Shown piece by piece: positions 7,206-14,391 of a stretch of DNA of 14,686 nucleotides. This DNA comes from Spirochaetae bacterium HGW-Spirochaetae-9 (GTDB lineage: Bacteria > Spirochaetota > Spirochaetia > Treponematales > Rectinemataceae), in contig PGXP01000008.1 in assembly GCA_002839205.1 (NCBI GenBank), forward strand, positions 1 through 14,686. The letters are read 5' to 3'. The notes under the pieces were generated by a model. The model was not told the DNA's origin. It worked only from the letters and a program-made list of their open reading frames with translations, and made no database searches. A program made the translations under genes and the position numbers. Position 1 is the stretch's first letter. Each line of letters begins with the position of its first letter.

Positions 7206-9711
7206 GGGCAAGCTCCGCCTTCAGGCTGAGGCTGTGGCTGCCAAAACGTTGGCTCGATACCGTTACCTCGATGTTCCCCTTCTGGCCGATCGAAGCCACC
7301 CAGAAGGCCGTTGCGCCGCCCAGGAGGCTCACTTCTGATGGACCGACAAGTCTCCCCGCGCCCGAAACTTCGATCCGCAATGGCTCGAAGAGAAAGCCGC
7401 AGGTATTGCCGTACTGATCGAGGGCGCGCAGGACGACACGGACACAGTCCCACTCGTCGCCAGGCTTTACGGCGAGGACTGAACAATCGGCGGCAATGTC
7501 GAGCCTTTCAGCACTGGCATCGGCGCCGAAAGTCCTGCGCGCCACCTCAGCGCCACCCCGGATGCCCACAAGTTCGAAGACGTCGTCGGCAGACTTGCCG
7601 GCACGCGTACCAGCGGTTCCCCAGGCGAGGCCATATTCCATCACAAGGGCTCCCGCGTCCTTGAGGTTCATGTGCCGCCTCAGGGAAAGGAGGAGAAACT
7701 TCAGCTTATCAGCCGCTCCCAGACTATTCTCGCCCTTGGCCATCACCTTTGCAGCGAGAGAGAGGAAAATTTCCTTGTCTTTCGGCTCGAAGCCTTCCTG
7801 GTCGATGCGGTCGCCGATGAGATCATCGATGATGACAGGCGGATGCTCGAGATGGGGAAATGCTGTACGGTCGGGAAGGAAGCGCCCCACCCTCTCGCCG
7901 GCGCGATACAGGTCGACGGCGTCGCAGTTGGTATACACTTCTATCGGAAGAATTCTGGCCGCGGAACGCTCACCCTTGGCGAAATTCGTCGCCGGTTCGA
8001 GCACTATTTTCTTGGCCGGATTGACCTGACTCGCGTAAAGGGCGGCGGCGTACTTGGGAATCCTGAACATGTCGGAGACTCCATGATAGCAGATCCTGTC
8101 GCCCGAACCGAAATCCTTGTGCGTATTGTAGTCGAAGGCGCACCAGCCTATAGCCCCGCTTATTCCCGGATCGCCCATGGCCGCGTCCAGGACGCGAGCG
8201 TGTCGCAAGGCATGCTCGGCAAGGCGCTCCTCCTGATCCCAGCGTTTTGTCGGGAACATGTGGCCATTGTGCTCGGTGATGAGGTACGGCGTAGCGACGC
8301 CGGGTGAGCCACCGGTCACGGCCTTGGCTCCCGGTTTTGTCCGCGCCACAAGCTTCGCTTTTCCGCCATCGTGAGTGAAGTCATTGAAGGTAAAGACATC
8401 CTCGAGGAGCCTGCTCTTCCTGAAGTTGCGCACCCCTCCCCTCTGCCTGTCAGGATCGAGCCTGGCGGCAAGGGCATTGGTCCGCGCATAGAATTCGTCA
8501 TCGTCGGGCGACTCGTTGACGCGCACGCCCCAGAGGACTATCGATGGGTGATTCCTGTCGCGTCGGATGAGGTCACCGAGGTCGGCCAAGGCCCTATCCT
8601 TCCATGCCGCATCGCCTATGTGCTGCCATCCGGGCATTTCGGTGAATACGAGGAGTCCGAATTCGTCGCAGGCATCGAGGAAATGCCGCGACTGGGGGTA
8701 ATGGCTGGTGCGTACTATGGTAGCGCCCAACTCTTTCTTGAGTATTTCCGCATCGCGGCGCTGGGCGCCCGGTCCCATGGCGTAGCCTGAGTAAGGCCAG
8801 GACTGGTGCCTGTTGAGGCCCCGAAGGAAGACCCTCCTCCCGTTGAGGTAAAAGCCTTCTGGAGTGAAGCGCGCTTCCCTGAAGCCGATGCGCTCATGCA
8901 GGACATCGACGAGGCGACCCTCGAGTTCGAGGGCAACTTCCAGGTCGTAGAGCGCTGGTGCGTCGATATCCCAGAGCGCAATGCCTTCGAGAGCCGGAAA
9001 CTCAACCCGCTGGTTTCGCTCCCAGCCTGCCTCGGCGCCCAAAATCTCCGTCATGGCTTCAGCGATATAAGTTCCGGATTTCGACAATTTTACAGTGATG
9101 CGCGAGGAGCCGTTGCCCAACTGAGCCGAACCGCCCAGCGTTATGTCGACAGAGAGGCCGACCTCAGGCGATGAAGCCCTCGCCTCCGATATCTTCACTG
9201 TCGGTCGCGCATGGATATGTTCGATGAAGCTGCGTTCCAGGATGCGCAGATTGACAGCCCTGTAGATGCCGCCGTAGACGAGATAATCCACGACGCCGCC
9301 AAAGGGCGGAACGTCGGGGGATTCAGCGCCATCCACCTCAACGAGAAGTATATTGGAGCTGCCCGCCGGACTCAGTGCCGCGGTGCACTCCAGCGTAAAA
9401 GGCGTATAGGGGCCAGCGTGTCCGCCAATTTTCTGGCCGTTGAGCCATACCTGGCAGGATACGGCGACACCCTCGAAATCCAGGAAGAGCCTGCCGCCTT
9501 CCGGCATCGGCGGGGTTTCAAACTCGCGGGCGTAGCTGCCTTTCTTCTGATATGACTTCTCGTCGAAATGGTTCAGGGGGAGTTCCACAAGGCTGTGGGG
9601 CAGATCCACGCTCGACCATCCGACAGGAGAAAAGGCTGGCTCAAGCCAGGAAGGATCCAAGGGGACATAGCGGAAGAGCCAGCTCGAAGACAAGGGCAGG
9701 ATTCTGCACAT
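7198..9711 (-). CDS. Glycoside hydrolase family 2 (beta-galactosidase/glucuronidase-like), cytoplasmic
   Basis: An 837-residue retaining glycosidase. It has an N-terminal jelly-roll (about 10-165, VAVSCQVWLNGQKIGGHAGPY), an Ig-like domain (165-285), a TIM barrel (about 290-565) and C-terminal Ig-like domains. Barrel landmarks: RTSHYPQS (334-341), NHPSIVLWGVRVNES with the acid/base Glu400, LITEHNGHMFP with the likely nucleophile Glu480, and GWCAFDYNTHKDFG (522-535). This wording matches a GH2 subgroup I recognise from anaerobic Clostridia and spirochaetes; its substrate is not clear. There is no signal peptide, so it should act on imported oligosaccharides. The ATG at 9711 has GGGGAG about seven bases upstream. 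Earlier in-frame TTG/ATG codons at 9732/9729 overlap the previous stop and lack such a site. It overlaps the glycosylase gene by 8 bases. Confidence 0.93.
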   Translation of the reverse strand: MCRILPLSSSWLFRYVPLDPSWLEPAFSPVGWSSVDLPHSLVELPLNHFDEKSYQKKGSYAREFETPPMPEGGRLFLDFEGVAVSCQVWLNGQKIGGHAGPYTPFTLECTAALSPAGSSNILLVEVDGAESPDVPPFGGVVDYLVYGGIYRAVNLRILERSFIEHIHARPTVKISEARASSPEVGLSVDITLGGSAQLGNGSSRITVKLSKSGTYIAEAMTEILGAEAGWERNQRVEFPALEGIALWDIDAPALYDLEVALELEGRLVDVLHERIGFREARFTPEGFYLNGRRVFLRGLNRHQSWPYSGYAMGPGAQRRDAEILKKELGATIVRTSHYPQSRHFLDACDEFGLLVFTEMPGWQHIGDAAWKDRALADLGDLIRRDRNHPSIVLWGVRVNESPDDDEFYARTNALAARLDPDRQRGGVRNFRKSRLLEDVFTFNDFTHDGGKAKLVARTKPGAKAVTGGSPGVATPYLITEHNGHMFPTKRWDQEERLAEHALRHARVLDAAMGDPGISGAIGWCAFDYNTHKDFGSGDRICYHGVSDMFRIPKYAAALYASQVNPAKKIVLEPATNFAKGERSAARILPIEVYTNCDAVDLYRAGERVGRFLPDRTAFPHLEHPPVIIDDLIGDRIDQEGFEPKDKEIFLSLAAKVMAKGENSLGAADKLKFLLLSLRRHMNLKDAGALVMEYGLAWGTAGTRAGKSADDVFELVGIRGGAEVARRTFGADASAERLDIAADCSVLAVKPGDEWDCVRVVLRALDQYGNTCGFLFEPLRIEVSGAGRLVGPSEVSLLGGATAFWVASIGQKGNIEVTVSSQRFGSHSLSLKAELAHE

Positions 9712-9728
9712 CGTTATTCTCCCCTGCA

Positions 9729-10871
9729 TCAACTCGATACCATCACCTGGACGATCTGGATGAGGGGCAGGACGATACAGACGACGATGAAAACGACCTC
9801 AAGGGTGAGCATTCTTTTTTCCGCGGTGTCGCTCTTCAGCAGTTCATAGACATTCTGAAGGGCGTCCAGGCGCTTTCCTACGGAGAGCTTCCAGCTGTCG
9901 GTGTTGAAAATTCCGCAAAGCCGCTCGTAGATGAGGCCGAGGAAGTAGTCGCCGATGATCTTCGATGAATTGTCGAGGTTCTCCAGGGTGAAGAGTGCGT
10001 CGAAACGGAGGGTCTGTAGCCTCCCCAGCTTGAGTTTTACAGAACGTTGGCCCGGCCTGGCCTTTCCGCCCGTGAGATAAATCTTGCGGATGTCCTTTTC
10101 GGCTTCGTCCAGCCAACGGTCGAGGAGGTTGTCCAGGACGCGCAACTCTATAAGGCGGTAGTTGGCATGCTCGGCGATGAGGAGGACGTCCTCGTAATCC
10201 CTCGCAGGATCGATGATGATGCAGCGATCGAAGTCAAAGATGGCGATATCTTCCTTTCGATAGCTCATGGGTTTTTCCAGAATCTGCCTCACTTGGCTTT
10301 CGTGGAGCACGCCGGGCTCTTCGCCCGCCAGAAGGGCCGCGGCCAGGTCCCTGTTCTGGTGCAGGAAGGCTTCAGGACTCCCGCCTGGACATTCCAGAAT
10401 GCAAAAAGCGGTATAGGTCTCCTTATCGAAAACCCAGTTTTCCTTGAGGCCGGTCACCGCGTCCTTGATGGCGTTCACCACCATCTGAAAGCTCGAGTCG
10501 GCGAATTGTTCCACCGAATCGGCGCCGTTGGCGTCGCTTACGGGAAGGTTGGACTTCGCGGCGAGGCTGGTGAAGGTGGAGCGGGTTCTGAAACGAACAA
10601 CGAGGGTGAGGGCGCCATCGTCATAGATTTTCGCCACGGCGGTGAACTTGTCGAAACAGGCGCCATCGCATTCATCGGTATTCAAGGTGAGGACGAGGGG
10701 TTTGGGCAGGGTGAGGGAAGAGGGCGTATCCCTGCGCTTGCCGAAGCCGATGTCGGGGTAAGCCGGTATCAGCGAGGCCGCCTTCGTGAGATCGACGGCA
10801 CGACCTATGTCGTAGACATAGAGGTGGACGATTTCGATCGGCAGTTCTTGGTCTTTGTCCTGCTCGCTCAT
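9729..10871 (-). CDS. RMD1/DUF155-like tail-anchored membrane protein
   Basis: A 380-residue protein with one hydrophobic helix at the very C-terminus (about 357-377, LEVVFIVVCIVLPLIQIVQVM) and no signal peptide, so most of it should face the cytoplasm. A C-terminal stretch (about 296-350, ENLDNSSKIIGDYFLGLIYERL, then SWKLSVGKRLDALQNVYELL) matches what I remember of the RMD1/YagE/DUF155 family: a helical, coiled-coil-prone region just before a terminal membrane segment. The biochemical role of that family in bacteria is unknown; eukaryotic relatives act in mitochondrial translation. The ATG overlaps the PASTA-protein stop as ATGA, so the two are probably made together and may work together at the membrane. 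The family call comes from pattern memory, not a profile search. Confidence 0.6.
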   Translation of the reverse strand: MSEQDKDQELPIEIVHLYVYDIGRAVDLTKAASLIPAYPDIGFGKRRDTPSSLTLPKPLVLTLNTDECDGACFDKFTAVAKIYDDGALTLVVRFRTRSTFTSLAAKSNLPVSDANGADSVEQFADSSFQMVVNAIKDAVTGLKENWVFDKETYTAFCILECPGGSPEAFLHQNRDLAAALLAGEEPGVLHESQVRQILEKPMSYRKEDIAIFDFDRCIIIDPARDYEDVLLIAEHANYRLIELRVLDNLLDRWLDEAEKDIRKIYLTGGKARPGQRSVKLKLGRLQTLRFDALFTLENLDNSSKIIGDYFLGLIYERLCGIFNTDSWKLSVGKRLDALQNVYELLKSDTAEKRMLTLEVVFIVVCIVLPLIQIVQVMVSS

Positions 10872-11896
10872 GGCTGCTTTACCTCCGTCCGCGCAATTTC
10901 GCGGTCGAGGACGGAGAGAACGAAACTGCTTCCAGCAGGAAGGGAGAAAGGCAGGCTGAAATCTCCGCCCGGATGTTTCAGCGAGGCGAGGAGTATCCGC
11001 TTTCCGTCGGGCCGCATCGCTTCGAGTTTGACAGGTACAGGATAAGGATACAGGGGCAGGCTGTAGAGGTAGACACCATTTATCGTATTGGCGGCGGGAG
11101 CCGGCGAGGTGAGGACAACTTTCACTCTCTCGCTCACCTTGGCACCGATATCTGCCTCGGGCTTCTGGTCGACTACCTTGCCCTGAGCCTCGCCGCTCTT
11201 GGCCTGGCGCATGGAGAAGTCGACGACGAAAACAGAAGCCTCGGCTGCGTCGACGGCTTCAGCCAGCGACTTGCCGATAAAGGCGGGAACCTGGGCTTTG
11301 AGGCTCTCAGGCCCCTTGCTGACGACAAGCTCAAGGAGGGTCGGCCCTGATATCTGCTCCCCGGGAAGGGGCTTCTGCTCGAGAATAGTGCCGGCCGTCG
11401 CTTCATCGAATCGGTAGAGGGCCGGTTCCCTCACCGTCACGAGGGCCTTCGAGGCCGCAAAGAGGGTTTGGAGCTCAAGCTTTACGGTTTCGAGGTCCTG
11501 GCCGACATAGTTTTCGATCTTGTCGAGGACGGCGCCCTTGCTGACAGTGATCTTTATTCTTCTTCCGGCCTTGACGATGCTGCCGGGCTCGGGCGACTGC
11601 TCAAGGATAGTATTCTTGTCGAGAGGATTGTCGGTAAAGCGAAGCGAAAGCCTTGGGTAGAGTTCCCTGTCCTGCAGCTTGACGAGGGCGTCGGCGAGTT
11701 CCATCTTCCGCACGTCGGGAACCATCACTTTTTCATTCCCCTTGAGAACGGCGAAGAACGCAATGACGGCGGCAGCGAGCATGAGGATGCAGAGAAGGGC
11801 GGCAAAGAGGGTGAAGGTCCGCTTCTGTTCCTTGGTCCATGACCTGAAGTCGAAACGTGGGAGCTTGCGCTTTTTTCCTGTGTCTGTCTTTTCCAT
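10868..11896 (-). CDS. Membrane-anchored PASTA-domain protein without a kinase domain
   Basis: A 342-residue single-pass protein with a basic cytoplasmic tail of about 27 residues (KKRKLPRFDFRSWTKEQKR), a TM helix at 28-50, then three PASTA repeats outside the cytoplasm (about 56-121, 122-195, 200-265). Each repeat shows the 'VP...G....A...L' start and an 'I..Q.P..G......V.V.VSKG' end, for example ILEQSPEPGSIVKAG and ILEQKPLPGEQI. A tail of about 75 residues (YLYSLPLYPYPVPVKL and following) is not PASTA. PASTA domains bind muropeptides or cell-wall material and normally belong to PrkC/PknB kinases or PBPs. No kinase or transpeptidase part is present. It sits 66 bases after fmt, with AAGGA about 12 bases before the ATG, and is start-stop coupled to the DUF155-like gene. 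Confidence 0.88.
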   Translation of the reverse strand: MEKTDTGKKRKLPRFDFRSWTKEQKRTFTLFAALLCILMLAAAVIAFFAVLKGNEKVMVPDVRKMELADALVKLQDRELYPRLSLRFTDNPLDKNTILEQSPEPGSIVKAGRRIKITVSKGAVLDKIENYVGQDLETVKLELQTLFAASKALVTVREPALYRFDEATAGTILEQKPLPGEQISGPTLLELVVSKGPESLKAQVPAFIGKSLAEAVDAAEASVFVVDFSMRQAKSGEAQGKVVDQKPEADIGAKVSERVKVVLTSPAPAANTINGVYLYSLPLYPYPVPVKLEAMRPDGKRILLASLKHPGGDFSLPFSLPAGSSFVLSVLDREIARTEVKQP

Positions 11897-11962
11897 ATGG
11901 CAAAACTATCCTTGGCTTGTGCCGGTGGCCGCCAAACAGCTCCGCGGCTCATCCTCGCCTTG

Positions 11963-12919
11963 TCAGGGAGCGGATTCGAACCGAAGGCCTTCCAGTTTGC
12001 GCATTCCGTTGGCAAAATCCTTGTAGGAAAGAACCTTGCGTGCCGCGAACTGGAGCTTACGGAGAGCTATGAAGCCTTCACCGGTCTTCACGATGATACC
12101 CCTGGCCTTGTCCAGCCCGATTATAGTGCCTGCGGGCGTATTGAGCAACGCCTTGTCCTCGGGTTCGACGCAGGGTTGGGCTTCATGGATGTTGAGGCGC
12201 TGGCCTTCCAGGTAGCTGCAGGCTCCTGGCCAAGGGTCGAATGCCCGTACGCGGGCGTCGATGTCGAGGCTGGACAGACTCCAATCGATGAGGCCGTCCT
12301 CCTTGGCAATCTTCCTGCAATAGCTGGGACTCCCGACCTGCGGAGAAGCCAAAGCTCGACCGGCATCCATGGCATCCAGAACGGAAGCGGCGAGGCGAGC
12401 TCCAATGGTGGAGCAACGTTCCGAAAGGCTTCCCGCTGTTTCCCTGCCCTCGAGGGCTATTTTTTCTGCGGCGAAGATCTCGCCGGAATCCATCTCCAGG
12501 GCGATACGCTGTACGGAAACCCCCGTCTCCCCGTCTCTGTCGAGAATTGCCTGCTGTATGGGCGAAGATCCTCTATGCCGGGGCAGGAGGCTGGGATGGA
12601 TGTTTATTCCACCCTTGGGAAAGAGTGCAAGGAATTGGGGGCCGAAGATTCTGCCGTAGGCGAAAACGACAAGGATATCGGGGGCGAGGGCTGCGACAGC
12701 CTCCCTCGATGTTCCGTCGAGCTTCTCGGGAGCGAGGATGGGGAGTTCGGAGCCAAAATGCTCACGGGCCGACAGTGCAACGGCTGTTGGCAGGATTTCC
12801 TTGCCCCTTCCACGAGCCGATTCAGGGTTGGTCAGTATGCCGACAACCATATGCCTTTGGGCGACAGTCAGGAGGGTGGGCACGGCGATATCGGGGCTTC
12901 CGGCAAACAGAACCCTCAC
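11963..12919 (-). CDS. fmt: Methionyl-tRNA formyltransferase
   Basis: Formylates Met-tRNAfMet with 10-formyl-tetrahydrofolate to make the initiator tRNA. The 318-residue length is typical. Visible features: MRVLFAGSPD (1-10), folate/tRNA loop NIHPSLLPRHRGSSPIQ (106-122) and MDSGEI (143-148). The catalytic triad falls at Asn106, His108 and Asp144, the same positions as in the E. coli enzyme. The C-terminal oligonucleotide-binding domain (about 205-315) ends in a Lys/Arg-containing segment. The start is a GTG that shares bases with the def stop (GTGA), so def and fmt are translationally coupled. An ATG two bases earlier is out of frame. Confidence 0.97.
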   Translation of the reverse strand: MRVLFAGSPDIAVPTLLTVAQRHMVVGILTNPESARGRGKEILPTAVALSAREHFGSELPILAPEKLDGTSREAVAALAPDILVVFAYGRIFGPQFLALFPKGGINIHPSLLPRHRGSSPIQQAILDRDGETGVSVQRIALEMDSGEIFAAEKIALEGRETAGSLSERCSTIGARLAASVLDAMDAGRALASPQVGSPSYCRKIAKEDGLIDWSLSSLDIDARVRAFDPWPGACSYLEGQRLNIHEAQPCVEPEDKALLNTPAGTIIGLDKARGIIVKTGEGFIALRKLQFAARKVLSYKDFANGMRKLEGLRFESAP

Positions 12920-13404
12920 ATCTTCACCATTCGCCTGTAGTGCAGCAATGCTCTCTCGCGGCGCAGGGGCGTTATGCGCTCGATGAATAGCTTGCCGTCG
13001 AGGTGGTCGTTCTCGTGGAGGATAACCCGAGCCAGCAATCCATCGGCCTCGACGGTAAATGGTTTGCCCTTTTCATTGAAGGCCTGGACGCGCAGGTTTG
13101 CGGAGCGCTTGACCATAAAGTAAAGGCCGGGAAAAGAGAGGCAACCCTCTTCATATTCGACGAGGTCCGGGCTTGTCATCACGATTTCGGGATTGACGAA
13201 AATCCTTTTCTTGTCCTCGTCGACATCGGTTATAAAGATGCGTTTCGAAACGCCCACCTGGGGAGCGGCCAGTCCTATTCCGTGGTCCCTTTTGAGAGCC
13301 TCGAACATTTGTGTGCAGAGCAAGGCGAGCCCCTCGTCGAACTCGGTGACGGGTTCGGCCCTCTTTTCAAGAACGGGATCGCCGTAGGTCACTACCTCAA
13401 GCAT
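12916..13404 (-). CDS. def: Peptide deformylase
   Basis: Removes the N-formyl group from new proteins, undoing the modification made by Fmt. It is a 162-residue cytoplasmic metalloenzyme. The three family motifs are intact: GIGLAAPQVG (42-51), EEGCLSFP (86-92, metal ligand Cys88) and HENDHLDG (130-137, ligands His130 and His134, catalytic Glu131). Length and spacing are those of type I bacterial enzymes. The ATG at 13404 was taken because GGAG lies eight bases upstream; the ATG three codons earlier has only three bases to that site. First gene of the long operon. Confidence 0.97.
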   Translation of the reverse strand: MLEVVTYGDPVLEKRAEPVTEFDEGLALLCTQMFEALKRDHGIGLAAPQVGVSKRIFITDVDEDKKRIFVNPEIVMTSPDLVEYEEGCLSFPGLYFMVKRSANLRVQAFNEKGKPFTVEADGLLARVILHENDHLDGKLFIERITPLRRERALLHYRRMVKM

Positions 13405-13427
13405 CGCATTCACTCCATCAGAATAGT

Positions 13428-13465
13428 ATTATAATAGAATATACGCTTCCCCGGCATCCCGTCAA
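13428..13465 (-). promoter_or_regulatory. Promoter of the def-fmt-...-priA operon
   Basis: TTGACG (13465-13460) and TATATT (13443-13438) are 16 bases apart on the minus strand, 5 of 6 bases matching consensus in each box. A perfect TATAAT follows ten bases later (13433-13428), but without a good -35 at the right distance. It may be a second start. Transcription should begin within 25 bases upstream of the def ATG. The local AT-rich patch stands out from its GC-rich surroundings. Confidence 0.65.
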
Positions 13466-13485
13466 AGCGGCGTCAGCGGAAAGGC

Positions 13486-13983
13486 TCACTTGAGCGCAGG
13501 AATTTCGAATGTATCGCCGACTTTCAGCCCTACTCTGGAAAACCAGCCCTGCGGCACTTCGAGGGCATAGCGAACGCTCCGCTCCGAAGGACGGGATTGC
13601 TCCGAAAAAGGCTGAAGATCGAGGATCTGAAGGATACGGCCATCAGAGCTGATATAGGCAAGAGAAAGCGGAAGCGATGTATTCTTCATCCAGAAGGCCA
13701 CTTTCTGGTCAGCCTCAAAGACGAACAGCATGCCCTTGCCATCCTTGAGAGTCTTCCTGAACATGAGTCCCCGATTCCTCTCAAGTTCCGTGGCCGCCAC
13801 TTCCGCCTCAACCTTCACATCCCCAGCCGCGAGGGTAAGCGTTTTCAGGGTGGGATTGGGTTTGTTGGGGTCGTCTTTATTTGCCGACTGCGCAGAACAG
13901 GAAAGAGCCATGGCCGAGGCCAGAATGATAGCGGCCAAAATTTGTATCACTGTATGCTTTCGGCATTTTTTGCAGCTCTGCAT
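13486..13983 (-). CDS. DUF192 family lipoprotein
   Basis: A 165-residue exported protein. It has a basic N-terminus with several Cys/Lys, a hydrophobic stretch (IQILAAIILASAMA), then ALSC, which fits a relaxed spirochaete-type lipobox. The mature part is one DUF192 domain: RGLMFRKTLKDGKGMLFVF, VAFWMKNTSLPLSLAYI, ILDLQPFSEQ and YALEVPQGWF. The WMKNT and GMLFVF signatures are diagnostic. The function of DUF192 is not established; it is a small beta-rich periplasmic or secreted domain. The ATG at 13983 has AGGAGG eight bases upstream, better than the GTG two codons earlier. It starts 22 bases past an intrinsic terminator, so expression may depend on read-through. It is 81 bases before def and may be separately transcribed. 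Confidence 0.9.
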   Translation of the reverse strand: MQSCKKCRKHTVIQILAAIILASAMALSCSAQSANKDDPNKPNPTLKTLTLAAGDVKVEAEVAATELERNRGLMFRKTLKDGKGMLFVFEADQKVAFWMKNTSLPLSLAYISSDGRILQILDLQPFSEQSRPSERSVRYALEVPQGWFSRVGLKVGDTFEIPALK

Positions 13984-14004
13984 CTTCACACCCTCCTCGG
14001 GGGA

Positions 14005-14035
14005 AAGAAAAAAAGGCCGTCCATTGGACGGCCTT
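14005..14035 (-). terminator. Intrinsic terminator after rpsU
   Basis: On the minus strand AAGGCCGTCC and GGACGGCCTT (14035-14026 and 14022-14013) form a perfect 10-bp GC-rich stem with a 3-base loop. A run of seven T, broken once by C and then three more T, follows down to about 14005. This is a textbook Rho-independent terminator for leftward transcription of rpsU. It would not work on the plus strand, which has no T run after the stem. Confidence 0.9.
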
Positions 14036-14054
14036 GGGTTTCCTGCGTAATCAG

Positions 14055-14072
14055 GCGGAAGAAAACTTCCGC
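14055..14072 (-). repeat. Hairpin in the rpsU trailer
   Basis: GCGGAAG and CTTCCGC form a perfect 7-bp stem around a four-base loop (TTTT in the minus-strand RNA), 19 bases before the terminator stem. No T run follows. It is probably an RNA stabilising or processing element, or part of a structured trailer. Confidence 0.5.
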
Positions 14073-14078
14073 TCCGGA

Positions 14079-14100
14079 CCGATGGCTTCGCGGCTATCGG
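14079..14100 (-). repeat. Second hairpin in the rpsU trailer
   Basis: CCGATaGC and GCcATCGG pair with one mismatch around a six-base loop, ten bases past the rpsU stop. With the 14055-14072 hairpin and the terminator it makes three consecutive stem-loops in a 106-base trailer. Confidence 0.4.
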
Positions 14101-14110
14101 CGAGTGATTG

Positions 14111-14332
14111 CTAGTATCCGCCCTTGGAATCGTGGGTCTTCCTGGTTTTCTTCATGAGCTTGCGGGCCAGAGCCTTCTGCTTGCGATTCTTGATGGTGGA
14201 AGGCTTTTCGAAGTATTCCCTCTTTTTCCATTCGCGAATGATGCCCTCTTTCTCGACCATGCGCTTGAAACGCTTGATCGCTTTCTCTAGGGGCTCGCCG
14301 TCTTCAACTATGATTTGCCGGATAGTAATCAC
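14111..14332 (-). CDS. rpsU: Ribosomal protein S21
   Basis: A small basic protein of the 30S subunit, needed for base-pairing of the mRNA Shine-Dalgarno sequence with 16S rRNA. Up to 73 residues, with the family core [33 protein letters not shown] and a Lys/Arg-rich tail. The nominal start is GTG at 14332, but that GTG is part of the Shine-Dalgarno sequence itself (GGGAGGTGAT). The only codon at a normal distance (8 bases) is ATC at 14323. Starting there gives a protein whose N-terminus matches E. coli S21 in length up to the conserved region. No in-frame ATG lies before codon 25. The true start is thus either an overlapping GTG or a rare ATC/ATT. It has its own promoter and terminator. Confidence 0.93.
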   Translation of the reverse strand: MITIRQIIVEDGEPLEKAIKRFKRMVEKEGIIREWKKREYFEKPSTIKNRKQKALARKLMKKTRKTHDSKGGY

Positions 14333-14353
14333 CTCCCTTTTGCCGGAGGCTTG

Positions 14354-14381
14354 ATTTTACTGGAATTGACGGCTTTGTCAA
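14354..14381 (-). promoter_or_regulatory. Promoter of rpsU
   Basis: TTGACA (14381-14376) is a perfect -35, and TAAAAT (14359-14354) matches 5 of 6 bases of the -10, with a 16-base spacer. It lies between the peptidase stop and the rpsU ribosome site. A second TTGACA (14395-14390) overlaps the peptidase stop region, but has no -10 at the right spacing. Confidence 0.78.
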
Positions 14382-14391
14382 GTAGAGAGTG

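Noticed and set aside
10047..11045. Long plus-strand open frame (332 codons) across the DUF155-like and PASTA genes.
   Set aside because: Antisense to two well-supported, start-stop coupled genes; no family features and no ribosome site considered convincing.
11960..12000. GGATTCGAACC on the plus strand looks like the T-loop of a tRNA on the minus strand.
   Set aside because: The T-stem cannot form 5 pairs, no anticodon or acceptor stem is present, and the bases are the last codons of fmt (GLRFESAP then stop).
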